From the NCBI RefSeq assembly GCF_028554725.1, contig NC_071671.1:13949501-14013500 (forward strand): DNA of 64,000 nt, read 5' to 3'. The notes beneath the pieces were generated by a model. That model had not been told where the DNA came from, made no database searches, and worked only from the letters and a program-made list of their open reading frames with translations. The translations under genes were made by a program, and so were the position numbers. Below are positions 36,401 through 51,400 of the stretch, in pieces (the first letter of the stretch is position 1; each line of letters begins with the position of its first letter). Source of the stretch: Zeugodacus cucurbitae. Lineage: Eukaryota; Arthropoda; Insecta; Diptera; Tephritidae.

Positions 36401-39400
36401 ATGGACCAGCGGCAAGCAGTCAAGCAAACAGCGTATTCACCAAACCGTAATCATAACCGCCAACCCAGGCACCCACAAACTAAGTTGAGCTCACAAAGAA
36501 AGCAGCAAAAAAATCCCCACACCACACTAGCGCAAACGGGTCAACATCCTTCCTGAAAGCTCGCACATACTCACATACACTTTTGTGGTGTATAATCCAA
36601 TCAATTGCTCAGCAACCATACAGTCTCTAACACACCAATACACTCGCGCATATCCTGCAGTTTATCCCAATTCATATTCGCTACTGAGTTTGTTTGGTCA
36701 TCAATCATTAAAAAGTAGAAATTGAATTTTACAGCTACTTCTCTGCTCCACATACAAGCTCCTGAACAAAACTTTAATTTTATTATTTCAAGTTATGACT
36801 GTTTAGTGCTTGTTCTATTTGGCAGCGAAAGTAATGAAAACTTAAAAAGTTTTGTGAAGCGAAAAATATTTGGAATAACACCCACCATAAACAATTTCTT
36901 CCGCCGCAACAAAAACTTAGAAAATATTTTAAATACTTAAACACTCTTTCTTAAATTGAGTTCTTCGATATGATCGTACTTGATTTGCTACTTCCCTGCT
37001 GTCTATGTTAGTGCGGCAATTGCTATGTAACACTCCTTTTTGCATAAAATTACATGTGAAAGCTTTTGAGACCGACTAGTCAGTTCGAAAGATTGGATAG
37101 ACCACATTAAGATAGTACAACCTTTTATTACAACAGCTCTATTGGATTATATAGTATACAGTTTTTATACCAATTATTGTTCGATTCGCCAGACTCAAAA
37201 CTTTGATGAAGCTAAGACAGCTAATAAACATAGGCGTTTTCAACAGTGGCTTGCTATTAGATTTGTGAATTAACCGAATTTGAATGAAGTATAACAAAGA
37301 ACATATGTATAATACAGCAGAAAACGAATTAAAAAGCTTTTGTTACCGAGCAGTAAAAATCAACCAAATTTAAGTAGGTAGCCAAAAAAATTCAAATAAG
37401 GTTCAAATAATTATTGGAACGATATTTTAGTGATCGAAACATAGCGAGAAACCGATCTATCAATTGACAATCTAACTGTAATCTCATCTCGAATATCATG
37501 TGATTAAAACCTTGTTACAGCATTTGGTGTGTATGTCAATTTATCGTTATAATTTCGACCTTAATAAAACGCAGAATGTTCGAAATTCCAATCCAATATT
37601 ATTAATTTTCTCGCTCCTTAAAGAGCATCATTTACATACATATAAGCATCTAATTTTAACCATCAAATATCACTTAATTAAGTAGCATTTAAAAATTATT
37701 TATGAGATTAAAACGCAATCTGTTTTGGCTGTGCTTCCATATCAACTTGTTAATGCCACAAGTAAATCACAAATTAGCCTACATGATTGCTAGATTAGAT
37801 TCTGTGGCTGAAAATATTAACCGAAGAAGTAACAAAAAAACTGCCTGTACAGGCAGAGCATGGTATAAATGATATTAAATTTTGAATGAAAAATAAAATA
37901 AAAATCAGACAAAAATTGCGAGACTAATTCCTTTTAGATAGGTGTAAGAATGGGTCAAAGTGGTATGAAATTAGGATTAAACGGTTGTGAATTTGAATTA
38001 TGAACGAATTACAGTTCCTATAAGTATGACACAACCCAATAATGTAGAATATAGTTATCTTGAGAACTTTTAATGTTTTAGAGTACCATTTGCACCTTCA
38101 ACTTAAAGGGCCATACCAGTGTAACCCATGAGAAATTTGTCAGTTTTCGTGAATTTTTTTAAAGAAAGTACTGGATCAAATGTTTCGAAGTTTTTTGGGC
38201 ATAATAAGGTATATTTTCAGCTATATTTTAAGATTTTTATTACATTTTTATTAAAGTTGAAGCTATTTACTATACAATGGCCTACGATTTTTGAAAATTA
38301 TCAAAAATTAACTAAATGGCGTTGTTCGGTTTTTTAGGTAAAAAAACTGTAGTTTTTTTAATGTCAAATTGATAAATAAAAGATATCGTTGATTATTGTA
38401 TAGTAAATATATTCTAGAACATTCAGTTTAAATTTGAAGTCGATCGGTCAATTTCTCGTTGAGTTATGATGTCAGCAGTTTTGAGAAATGTCGATTCGAG
38501 AAAAATGCGTTTAAAGTTTCGACTATAGCGGCTCGCTCTTTAGAAGACTTTCATTCAAAAACAATTCAAGATACGATCTTTCCACTTCCACAGGATATTC
38601 TTGAAAGTATAAGCAAAAAATGAGAACATCGATTTTTTGAAAATATCACACTGGTATAGCCTCTTAAGGGGTTATATACAGTTAGAAGGCCGAAAAAAAG
38701 CGAATTTTCAAGAATTTTTTCTGAGAAAACCTTTTAATTTATTGATCCAAAAATTTATACACATATTATGGTATCTTTTAACTGTATTTTAAGACTTAGT
38801 ACTAGTAAAAATAAATATTTGAAAAAGAGCTACAGCTGATCTCCAGGAGCTCCTCTCAAAAAAAACGTTTTGCGGTGACCACTATATCTCGGAACTGGAT
38901 CATCCGAAATTAAAAAACCAAACAGATTTCGTTAAAATAATGTTAAATCTAGTAATTAATCGAAGGAATATGCAAAATAAAATTTTTTTGACAAAATGGC
39001 GGTTTCTCAAAAAAAAAAAAAATCGATTTTTCACCGAAATTTCGGCCTTAAATTGTTTATAAAAAAAAAATATTAATTACTAAAAAATATATTTAAGAAG
39101 GTCGTGTTAAAATTTGAGACTAATCGGTCTAGCCGTTTTCGAGTAATGTTGGTCACCGACTTTGAAAACACCATTTTGAGAAAAACGTGTTTAAAGTTTG
39201 GACCTTGTACTTTCAAGCACTCTGAAACGCCTTTTCAAATTTTTCATTTGCTTGTAACTTTGAAAATATTCACCGGAACGATATGAAATTTTCTGTGTGT
39301 GTTCTTAAATATATGTATATTAAGAAAATGAAATAAAAAAAATCGATTTTTTGAAAATTCTAACTGTATATAACCTCTTAACTTCCAAACAAGTTCCACT

Positions 39401-42400
39401 ATTGACAGCGCGATCTAACAATGTGCTGATATTTTTTTATAAAGTAATAAATGTCTGTAAACATTTCGAAAGAATTTTCTGTATTTTTAGGTTACTAGAA
39501 ATTTATGAATTATAAACCACATTTGCTCCACTGTGGAACCTAAGCATTATTAACTAGCATTACATGTTTTGCTAACCGCAATGATATTATCGATTGGCTT
39601 TCGATAATAAATTCTGCCGATTGCCTACCGCGGCTTCAAATGCAGCTGTGTCAAGTGGGCTATGAGTGTTAGCAGATTTGCGGTTAGAAATACAAAGCTT
39701 TCCAGAATTATTTGTAATTAAATTTTAGTTTGAACTATTTCATTGTATGAAAATAGCACTGTATTTTAATAAAATTTTCAATTCTGTTTATTTCTATGGC
39801 TTTTATAAATTTGTTTTAATATTTTCGATAAACATGTGGTGGTTTCTTTTAATGTCAATGACATTTTAATTGCTTGACTCACGTTTTTGTTTTGCAATCG
39901 CTATTATTAAAGTGTGCTTTTGTTTATAAAAAATATAAATATTGAAGTTTAATTGCCCGCTCGCCCACACATATAAATCATTTCTCACACACTCACCTTC
40001 TGTGCACTCGCAGTGCGAATCCAAGTACGTTATCACCGGCGCTTTGGCATAGCGTGCACCCAGCAGACGCGCTCGTATCAGGCCCTCACGGCTGGGGGCT
40101 CGCAGTATCTTCACCTTCGGGTAAGCGCTGAAGTAATCTTCCAGCTGTTGTTTGGTGTGTGCTGCAACAACAAAAACAATGGCACATTGAAAAGTGGCTG
40201 AAGAAAAGTGCGCAGAAAATACGCAAGAAAAACTGCATTAAAACGCTAAAAAGCATGCATAATTAAATTGCAAATTGCTTCGAGAGCCTGTTTGGCCCGC
40301 TTGGCGGCGTGCGCTCACATAAAATGCCGCATTAAAATGCAAAGCATGTGCGCATGCGGCGCGCAACATATTACCAACAGTTTAAAAAATAACAATAAAG
40401 TGCATATTGTTGTTGCAACTTACGCATATCGGAGAAATCGTCGACGAGTATAATTTCGTTAATCAAATGCGGCGGCGAGCGATCCAACACAGAGTGCACT
40501 GTACGCAACAGCACCGACCACGCCTCGTTGTGGAAACAGATGATGACATCGGTGGCGGGCAGATTGTCCATATAACGACCTGGCTCCTTGCACCTGTGCA
40601 AATGGGAAACAATTTTTTAGTAATTTATTTATAATTAAACACAATTTTAGTTAATTTTCTTCCTAAAGAGTGAGGCAGAAATAGTGGTACCGCAGGATGT
40701 TGGCACTTTGGTAGTAGAACAAATGTTCACACTAAGCGCGCGACGTCAATGTAAATTGATTTTGAAAATTAATTATTTAGTTGAGAGATATTGTCTTAGT
40801 TAGTTAACATATGTTCCAATACACAGAAACAAGACACGTCGTATATTTTTGTTTTGTTGTTGTTTTTGTGATAAGATCCCTTTTACTCATTTTACATAAG
40901 TTCAATTTAAATAAAAAAAATACTTTTTTATAACTAATAATCACAATTATATGACAATATCAACGATATCGATATGTAATCGATCTGTAACGATAGTCAA
41001 CTACTACAAATATGATTAACTAATGCTTGACCTCTCAAAAGCCTACAACTGCAGCTCAATAGCATTATTTCTACGTAGACGATTTTGAACTTTAACTTTC
41101 AGCGAAATAAAGTGATCTGAACCGATTATTTTTGGTCAACAACAACTTTTCCTATATTTTAATTTACGAAATCATTATTGTAAAGATTTGTTATCTAACA
41201 TCTTCCTGCTCTATATGACATCTATTTATTCGGTACCACTTTCTTTCAAATAATAATAGTTAAATATTTGTATTATTTTTACTTACCATGCATCTCTTGG
41301 ATCCGGCAATGAGCGATGCACCGATATCATATCGGATACATATTGATTAAATGCATTATTCGTCCAACCGTCATCGACGGCCTTCTTCATTTCAGCAGTC
41401 ATGTTAGTGGGTAAATCAACAGGCTTACCCATCTCACCAGGCGCATCCTTGGGTGGAGATGGTGGTACGAGGACGCCTTTGTCTAAAAATAAAAGAAGAA
41501 TAGTAATTAGTATTAAGAAGCAAATATTTCTTTATGAATATATCTCAAGTGAATTGTCAAAAGCAAAAAGAACATATAATCAGTTAACGGCAATATTCAA
41601 TTATTTTAAGAAAGGATTATGCTAAACTGAATATCAAGACATGAATGATTGCCGCAGCAGCTTCGAGTTGACGCATGCGTGACGTGACGCTGCCGAACAT
41701 ATGCAGGGACCCATGTGCTAACTATTGTGATTCCTAACAACCTTACACAAATGGCAAGCTGGAGCAAATCCCACTTGACAGAATTTATCCCGCAAACTCG
41801 CAAACAAACAAAAATTGTGTTCGAGCTCAGCAAAAGCAAAAACTTGAAGGTTCAAAGCCAAGGAAGGATGTACAAAAAATTGTTGCATGTAGTGCATTTT
41901 GTAGGACAGCAACAAATCCATATAAATAGATTTCGCGAACCTTTCACAAGTTCTAAATACAAATGTATGCTGGTATGAGTGTGGCACTGTATATGTGAGG
42001 CGCAACAAGGATGCAAATATTGTCAATGGCAAGTGTCGAACAGTCGAACAAATATCAATAGAATTTCAATCCATTTAAAAGAACAACAGCGAAACACATA
42101 TGGAAACACGAATGTGAACACGCAGCCCAATGTGAAACAGCCAAGCGAGAATTCAGCATGACTGCCATTGAAAGCGTGACGTGGCAGGATATTTGAAAGG
42201 TTATTTCAATGTTTTCGTAATGCAATCAGATGCATTGGAATCGTGAGAAGAGAAATTAAAAGTTGCGAAGTGTGTATAAAAAGGAAATTGGAATAGTAAT
42301 AGAAAGCGAAAAGTTGCAATATATTACAACAGAATTAGGTACTATTTTTGCTGGAATAAAGTCTTGAGATGGAATATAATTGCATAGTTTGCAGATATGG

Positions 42401-45400
42401 CAATTTTGATACTGAGATGAAGAAATAATTAATGAAATCAATTAAATGAACTAAAGCGGGTTTTATTTAGAAATTTGTTCAAAATAAAAAAGAGCACATT
42501 TTGTGGTTTAATTAAGTTCCATCCATAATAATCGAAATAAAATATGCAGTTATCGTCTAAATAATTAAGATCTTATCAGATATTTTTTATGTTTATATAA
42601 ACGACTTAGACTGTGAAGTTTAAAATCGTAAAGCATTTAGGCCTTAGTCCGCTTTGTATAATAATGTATCGAAGAAATATCACACCTAACCTCCTACTGC
42701 AACCAGCAACTCTCTGATACTGGAAAATAGCAAAACATGAAACGAAAATTGAAAAATTGCCAAACTGCTGGATAAGAAGTATCCAATTTGTTTGTAAGTA
42801 CAAGCAATACAATTTGTTGACTGCCGTCACACATACACAAACAAATATATATCCAGATAGAAGAAAAGTAACATAAAAAGCTGGCAAAGTATTTTTGAAT
42901 ACATGACCTGTCCGTAAGCTGTGCGATGAATACTTATTTGCTCTAAATCATTCGTTTTCATTTTTTAATAAGACTTTCATGGATGCTCAGCTATTTGTCA
43001 ATGTCAAGTCAGCCGATGGTACTCGCTTTGCATGGATAAAGTAAAAGGAACGCAAACAGATACCTATAAACGAATGTATCGGCCTTGAAGTATTACAAAA
43101 ACAATAAAACCAATTATAGTGACTGTTGCATTTGTGTCATTTATTTATGTTTCACTTTTCACTCTTGCTTTCATTCGGACATTTGAATATATTATGGCTT
43201 TTGCAGTCGATTGTTTTCGGTTGATATTTTGGCAACTTGTTTTGACCAATTTTCGCATTTGTTTGCTGATTTGCTTTACATACTACTTCCATTCATCAAA
43301 TTTTTTACATACTACTTCCATTCATCAAATTATTTACACATTCTTTTTCTATTACTGTCCCGTGATTTTTACTTCATTTTGGAATGCAAATTTCAAAACT
43401 ACTGTGTTATTCATGCATATATGGTTGTTCAGTTGTCCTGTTGAGTGCCGATATATTATGTCTGGCCTTTTAGGGAACTGTGACACTCAGTTGCATATTT
43501 ATAGCATACTGCTAGGCGTCATTGCGCTAGGATAGGTGCTTAAGCGTCCAGTTGAGTTCCCTCAAAATTAATGCTAATGTGATTTGTTATTTACGATATT
43601 TGTTGCATGCAACATGGTAACATGGTTTAATGTGTTTATAGGAATGATACATCTGTATAAAAATGGTGCTTAAATACTGGAAATTTTATTATAATATCAC
43701 AGTGCTTGTTAGGAATGAGAATTAAGGTATATTTTTCCTACACATTTAAAACTGTTTTTACTGGATAAAGCAAAATATGAATATAATGTAAATATGTGTT
43801 GCCTACTATAAGGCGTAAAAAAGTATTTCCTCAAAGTCAGAAGCCAACATTAGTTCAATCCATTTATTGTGTTTAAGCTTCCGAAAATTGTTTCTCATAT
43901 GAAGGACAACGATTTTTGCGGTTCTTGCTTAAGAATCTGCTGTCTAAATATTTTGCTAAATTTATGTAACTGTAACCTTTATCATACTGAACAGACTCTA
44001 TAGAAATAAAGTGCACATATTTCATTTAATCCGCATAAAATTGGGTGCAAACCATGAAAATCGTAAAAATTATGAAAAAATAGACACACAAAAAAACGAA
44101 ATAGTTAACAAAAGTTATGCGATAAAATTGGTTGCATGTTTGCATGTAAAGCAATAAAAAAACATTAACCAGCATAAAGGATTTGGCGACAGGAAAAAGA
44201 AAGCGAGAGTGGACAGGAGATAAGGCGTAAATTTATATTTAATAACAGTTATATTATATGTGGTTAGAAGCGAGAGAAATATAATAAAACATCGTTATGA
44301 AAGAGTATGTTATTACATTTATTTATATTTATGTATGCGTGTGTTTATTTGCATGCATTGAAAAAAGTAGCTTATTGCGCAACATAAATCCGCTTAAAAG
44401 CTTTATCTATATTTATTTTGTATATGCTGAAAATAATAAGAATATAATAACGATAGGCTCGTAGATGTACATGTTTACTCCATATCCGGCGGATCAAAGC
44501 ATCATAATGAAAATATATATTTAACTTTTTATGAACATATGTATGTAATATATATATATGTATTTCTATTGTGAACTCAAATTGAATTTCCTGAGATGTC
44601 GGCCCTGGTAATATGCAACAGTCTGAATGGTTTGTAGAAGGTAGGCCTACGCATTTAAACAACAACAAAAAATATTGCAATACATTACAAATTCACCAGC
44701 ATAAAATCAGAAAATCGAGAGAAACCAAAAAATGCATAGAGTAGCTTTATATTGAATTGTGTAGAAAAGTTGAATGGACCAAAACTTTTAATGGCAATTA
44801 AATATGAAAAATCAATGAATTTATTAGGCCCTTATACACATACACACAGCTACACACAATTTTATAAGTATATACATATACACAACCCCATTATAAATTT
44901 TATGAACATTTAAGTGTAGCGCACGCTTACTCTCTGTCTCTCATTGAACTGGTTCTTTATTGAATCGTGCTTTATTTCACTTGCGTTGCAAATTCTCGGG
45001 TTAGAATAATTGGTGGGATGGTGGAAAAATGCTGAAATGCTAGTTTCGAGTTCATTTGCGTTATTTATGCTTTTGTTTCACGCATTTCTATAGTGTTTTG
45101 TTTGTTGTTGTTTTTTCCATAGCACAGTTTTGTGCGCACATAAAAGCTTTGTTTAACAAATGAAGTGTGTTTTTGGAATGAAAGCATTGCGCATTGACCT
45201 ATTAATTGTAGGTATTAATATCATAGCGGTGTACCAGGAGGAGCATTCGAGGTGCTTTAGAGCATACAAATTTCAAAAAAATTTTAAATCATTGCAAGCG
45301 GAAAATTTATTTATACGAAATCGACATAATATTTCGAAAATAATTTTTGGGTAAAGGCTAGTATTTGTTAGAAATTTCTTAAACAAGTAAGAACATTTTT

Positions 45401-48400
45401 TAATGGCTAAAACGATTTATGGCATGTATGTATGTGATTGGCGTTGCAACCGTTTAGCCGGTTATAGCCGAATCGACGATAGTGCGCCACCTCTCTCTCT
45501 CCTTCGCAGTTCGGCGCCAGTTGGAGATCCCAAGTGTAACCAGGTCGCTCTCCACCTGGTCCCTCCAACGGAGTGGAGGCCTTCCCCTTCCTCGGCTTCC
45601 TCCGGCGGGTACTGCATCGAACACTTTCAGGGCTGGAGTGTTTTCGTCCATCGGACAACATGACCTAGCCAGCGTAGCCGCTGTCTTTTTATTCGCTGAA
45701 CTATGTCAATGTCGTCGTATAACTCGTACAGCTCATCGTTCCATCGTCTGCGGTATTCGCCGTTGCCAATGTTCTGAGGACCATAAATCTTACGCAAAAT
45801 TTTCCTCTCGAAAAGTCCTAGTGTCGTCTCATCTGATGTTGACATCGTCCAATCTTCTGCACCGTAAAGCAGGACGGGAATGATAAGGGACTTGTAGAGC
45901 TTGATTTTGGTTCGTCGAGAGAGGACTTTACTGTTCAATTGCCTACTCAGTCCAAAGTAGCACCTGTTGGCAAGAGTTATTCTGCGCTGGATTTCGAGGC
46001 TGACATTGTTCGTGTTGTTGATGCTGGTTCCCAGGTATACGAAATTATCTACGACCTCGAAGTTATGACTGTCAGCAGTGACGTGGGAGCCAAGACGCGA
46101 ATGCGCCGACTGTTTGTTTGATGACAGGAGATATTTCGTCTTGTCGTCATTCACCTCCACACTCATTCGCTTCGCCTCCTTATCCATGCGGGAAAAAGCA
46201 GAACAAACGGCGCGGTTGTTGCTTCCGATGATATCAATATCTGGCGTACGCCAGGAGCTGTACACTCTTGTAGAAGATTGTACCTTCTCGGTTTAGCTCT
46301 GCAGCTCTTATAATTTTTTCCAGCATCAGGTTAAAGAAGTCGCACGATAGTGAGTCACCTTGTCTGAAACCTCGTTTGGTATCGAACGGCTCGGAGAGGT
46401 CCTTCTCAGCGTCAATTTACACAGCCGTATTAGTTTTGCGGGGATACCAAATTCTGACATCGCGGCGTAAAGGCAACTCCTTTTCGTGCTGTCGAAAGCA
46501 GCTTTAAAATCGACAAAAAGGTGGTGTGTGTCGATCCTCTTTTCACGGGTCTTCTCCAAAATTTGGCGCATGGTGAATATCTGGTCAGTTGTCGATTTTC
46601 CAGGTCTAAAGCCACACTGATAAAGTCCAATCAGTTTGTTGACGGCGGGCTTTAGTCTTTCACACAGTACGCTCGATAGAACCTTGTATGCGATATTTAG
46701 GAGTCTGATCCCACGGTAATTGGCGCAGATTGTGGGATCTCCCTTTTTATGGATTGGGCAGAGCACACTGAGATTCCAATCGTCAGGCATGCTTTCTTCC
46801 GACAATATTCTGCAAAGAAGCTGATGCATGCACCTTATCAGTTCTTCGCCGCCGTATTTGAATAGTTCTGCCGGTAATCTATCGGCCCCCGCTGCTTTGT
46901 TGTTCTTCAAGCGGGTAATTGCTATTCGAATTTCTTCATGGTCGGGTAATGGAACATCTGTTCCATCGTCATCGATTGGGGGATTATTTATGTAATATTA
47001 TAAACTGAAGCACTAGTAATCTTTAATGCCGAAGATTTATCATAAATTAACATTCAAGAAGATTCAAATCTTGTCTATTGAAAGATGAAAAGGCATAGAT
47101 AAATTGCTTTCTTCTAAACTATTTTGCAAATAGCGGCCGTTCAAATATATGTCATTCTCATAACCAGTGCTTACGCCAAGCCACACCATCTGGTACTAGA
47201 ACCCCTCCGATCCGTCCCCAGTATGATAATGTTGTGCCAATGGATTTTAGAGTTACCTTATTGTTTATAATAAACATTTAAATGATTGATATTCGTTTTG
47301 ATGATCCGAGTTCAGTTTATTATTTCATAAGAACTTTCTGCAATGCTACTTATTCTATTCTATTTTAGTTGCGTTCTTGACCCGCCACCAGATTTAACAA
47401 ATTGTTGCTTCTGTTGGCCCTAGGCGCCAGCAAGCGATGCAATCAGCGTTCGCAATGCAATTTAGCGCAATCAGTTATCAAGTAATTATATGCAACGATG
47501 AGTTTGCTAAATTTCAGATTTTCTGCAATTTTTGTTGCATTTTGTTTTACTTTTTATTGCGCTTAATTTGCCCCACGAAGCAATTAATTATTGCCGCCAA
47601 CAATAGGAAAAGCATGCAACACTTAATACAAATGGCAGTCTCAGTACACACACACCCAAAAAGGCAGGCCTTAGTACATACATTTTAGTACGATTCGACA
47701 TTCAATAATTTTATTTGATATATGGCATGACACACACTTGTGAATTAGCCCGCAGCGCTTGCGTACGTTTCGAATTATGAATCCTGCTGATGGCAGAAAA
47801 TGCGTTTTATTGTTGCCACACGAGTTAGCGACAGAAATCAGCGTACGAGAACAAAAGCCCGTGCAGTGGGCAGTAAAATAATGTGTGAGTTTCGTATTTC
47901 ATTGTTCAAAATTTCGTTCTATCCCTAATACTAAACTAGATAATGCGTGAGTGGTCACTTTTGAAACAACCAGCAATGTAACTGTTTCACTATTTTAAGT
48001 ATAACATAGAGCTTTTATATGAAAGCTTTTTAGTTATTGTTGTTTAAAATTATGCGTTGGTAGGCGGTTATACATCCTAGCTGAATTTTGACTATAATCT
48101 AAAGCTTTCATTGGGCGACGTTATGAGTGTCGTATTAAATAATATTATATTTGTTAAAATAGTAATTGCTAAGAAAATTGTTTTTCATTGAAAAAATATA
48201 CCGAATACTGGCAGGAAAATGAAATGAAAACGTTCCAGACTTTATACAGATACTGTTTAAGAGGAAATCTTAAATTGTGGACAACAATCTCATCTGAACT
48301 ACATAGATAGATACAGCTAAAAAACATGCGAAACAGAACATAAGTTAGTTAGAGAGAGAGAGAGACAGATGCTTGTAAAGTTTTGTGAAAAAAAGTCAGA

Positions 48401-51400
48401 AGAAAATATTTAAGCATTAAATACAACAAAAACAATCAATTATATAAGAAAATTATGGTTCAGAACAGACACGTTGTTAAGCAACTTCTTTAGAACTCTG
48501 ACTTGCTAAAACCGCTTTTCTATACACAAATACCGTATTAAAGCTCTTCGCCTAGATTCCCTTCGTCGTACCAAAAATGCCTAAAGTGATACCTAAACGC
48601 ATGGTCTCTCAATAAAATGGGGTAATTAAGAGAAGTATGCGCAAGAAACAATTTAAAAACGGTTTCTCAAAACCATTTGTCTGCGTAATTGCTTGTGCAG
48701 GCTCTGTACACTCGTAAATCAGCGTTGTGCGAATGCATTGACAACGCGTAGACAACAACAATAACAATAAAAACGAATAGTCAAATTAAAAGTTACAACT
48801 ACAAATGTAAAAATAAAGAAATGTTACAAAGAAAACAAAAACAACAAAGAAGCCACAATCACCCATTTGAGTATAGCAAACAAGCAACAGTTGGCAATAA
48901 TAATATATTCTTGTGGTTGTATGCATGCGCTTATGTATGCGTTTAGTGATTTGCAACATTACATTCATGCCACCAACAACAACAGCAATCATTTTGCACT
49001 TCACTACCACATCATTGCCAACCAAGTGCCGCCGCGAGTACAATGTGGCATGTGGCAGCCACAGTGGCTGGCTATGGCGTGAGCAGCAACTGAAGTGCGT
49101 GGCATGGCAATTTAAGCTGAAGGCGCATTTAAATCGCGCTTTAATCGTTTATCAACAACGATAAAACTTTAAACGCCAGCCGACAGATGAGTAGTGGAAG
49201 ACAAGCATTTGAGGCCTATAGACGGATGTTGTAAAGAACGATACGAAATTAAACATATATAAATATGTGGGTAAATATTTATTTGTATGTATGTATAAGT
49301 GGTTGTGCAAATAGTGAAGACGTTGCAGCTAGCGCTGTTGCAAGTAGACAAATGTCTGAATATATGTTCTTTCACAACCATTGGATAACATATATATATA
49401 TACTTCATAAGAATAGTAGTTTCTTGTTGCGCGTTTTGCGAAAGTGTTCAGTGCGTCCTCTGACAATGCAGCAATTCAAATATAATTTTTCATGTGGCAT
49501 GTCACATACTGTGCTTTGCGTGTTTAACTATGTATTATGAAGCCTTGCGCTTTTGTAAATATCTAGAAGCAGATTTGTGGGTATGTACTGTTAGTAGCTG
49601 TAATTGCAGCTGTCGCAGCATTTGATTAACCTTCAAAATAAAATAATATTCATTTTATAGCATTTTAGATCCTGAACTATTTAGATGAGGATTATGTGGT
49701 TCAATGCTAAAGTCCAGATGTTGCAATACCCAGATGTTTAAACCAGCAGGCACAATTGTGGCTAAAATATCCTCTTAATCATGCGCATTAGTGTTGCAGC
49801 ATTTTCTTTGATGGAAATATACTTAAATCTGCGTAAAATATTTTGCTTACTACTTCGTTTCTGGCTGGGGCCATGCCCTACGTCGTTTTAAATTAATTAT
49901 AATTGATTTCGTGTTAAGGGGGGGGGGGGGGGGTAAGGTTTGACAACTTTTTTTAATTTTTTGTTTTATTTTTTTTTTCTGAACCATCAACATTTCAAGA
50001 ATATTGTGTTAAAGTTTTAGGCCATTTGGAGAAAAACTAACGAAGTCACAGCAGGTTGAATAACGGTACCTCTAACTTAGGTTTGTGCGCCGTCCAGCTA
50101 CCTGCGCTGAGTGTACAAAACTTTGAATCGATTTTCCCAAATATGTAATTTTTAAAGTCGGTGACCAGCCTACAGAAAAAACCACTGCATCGATCGTTTT
50201 GAAATTTTGAACAAATATTCTACATATATATAGCTCTCGAATGACGTCGAGTTTTTTTTACTAACAATTTTGCAATAACAAATAGGTACATTTTTTCGTC
50301 TAAAATCGTCATTTTGGCTTGAAAATGGTACCAAAAATTGAAAAATAAAAAAAAAAACTCGACGTCAATTGAAAGATAAACTAATAAACTAAAGAAAGCA
50401 TTTTGATTTTTTGGTTTCGGATGATCCAGTGATGCTGTAGGCTGGTCACCGCACAAAAACTTCTTTTTGAGGTGCCTGAAGAGTTCGACGATAAATCCGT
50501 TATTCCTCGCTATTTTTCGATAAAACTTTTTTCAAGTATCCTTCAAATGTTGTACTTTCATATAATTATAAGTAAAATAAACCTACAGCAATAATTTTTT
50601 CTAAAAAAAATCATGAAAAAAGGTCTTTTTTCGACGAAACAAACCTTAAATTTGGTATAAAGGATTGCACTATGAAGGTTCATATGTGGATGTAATTTTT
50701 TTGGAGAAGTAGGCGTGGGCCCGCTCCCTACTAAGTTTTTTGTACATCTCTCGTAAACTACCAAAGCTATATCAACTTTCTAGAGTCGTTTCTTTTAGGT
50801 ACTACCTTATACAGTCCAAAAATGGAGGAAATCGGATTATAACCACGCGCTCCTCCCATACAAAGGTTATGTTGAAAACCACTAAAGATGCTATAATTCA
50901 GTAAGGAAAACCACCAGAAACCTTAAATTTCATTATAAAGATGATACAGAAGAGCTGCACTCAAAATGGTATACAAAATTTTAAATGGGCGTGGTTCCGG
51001 TGGTGGTGGTGGGTCAAAAACCATATCTCCGAAACTACTCGAACAATTTCAATGAAATTCGGTTCTTAATAACTTCCTAGTGTCTCAATGATATGTTGTG
51101 AAAAAAGGCCAAATCAGTTCTTAACCACTCCTACTTCCCATATACCAGAACTTTGAAGTCGATCTGAATCGTTTACTTTACAATTTGGGTATTCACAAGG
51201 TGTCATATTGTCAAATTTTTTTAGGACTGTCATATCAACACTGTTGTTGTTTCACATGCAAAATTAAAATATGACTTATACAACACTGCGTGGTATGTTT
51301 CTTGAGTTCGCTATTCTATACCCCTACCCACTTGCTGCCGAATGTTTTCGGTTGTTTGCGGCATATGCCTAGTACTGCAGTAACCGGTTACTTTTTGGAC

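Larger units (their letters stand above)
35884..39996 (-). other. Pgant intron 4
   Basis: A 4.1-kb intron whose 3' half (in gene direction, its 5' half) is taken up by two adjoining TTAA-flanked MITEs (38107-39377). The rest is unassigned; a 16-bp perfect palindrome CTGCCTGTACAGGCAG is at 37841-37856. Confidence 0.7.

Noticed and set aside
36323..36556. 77-codon Gln/Thr/Pro-rich ORF in Pgant intron 4
   Set aside because: Low-complexity CAA/ACC-rich intron sequence without splice sites that fit Pgant phases.
43119..43535. 138-codon plus-strand ORF, strongly hydrophobic
   Set aside because: T-rich composition alone produces Phe/Leu/Tyr-rich translations; it contains a 29-bp tandem duplication and has no recognisable receptor or transporter motif.
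45482..45883. 133-codon plus-strand ORF over the LINE
   Set aside because: Antisense shadow of the LINE coding sequence on the minus strand.
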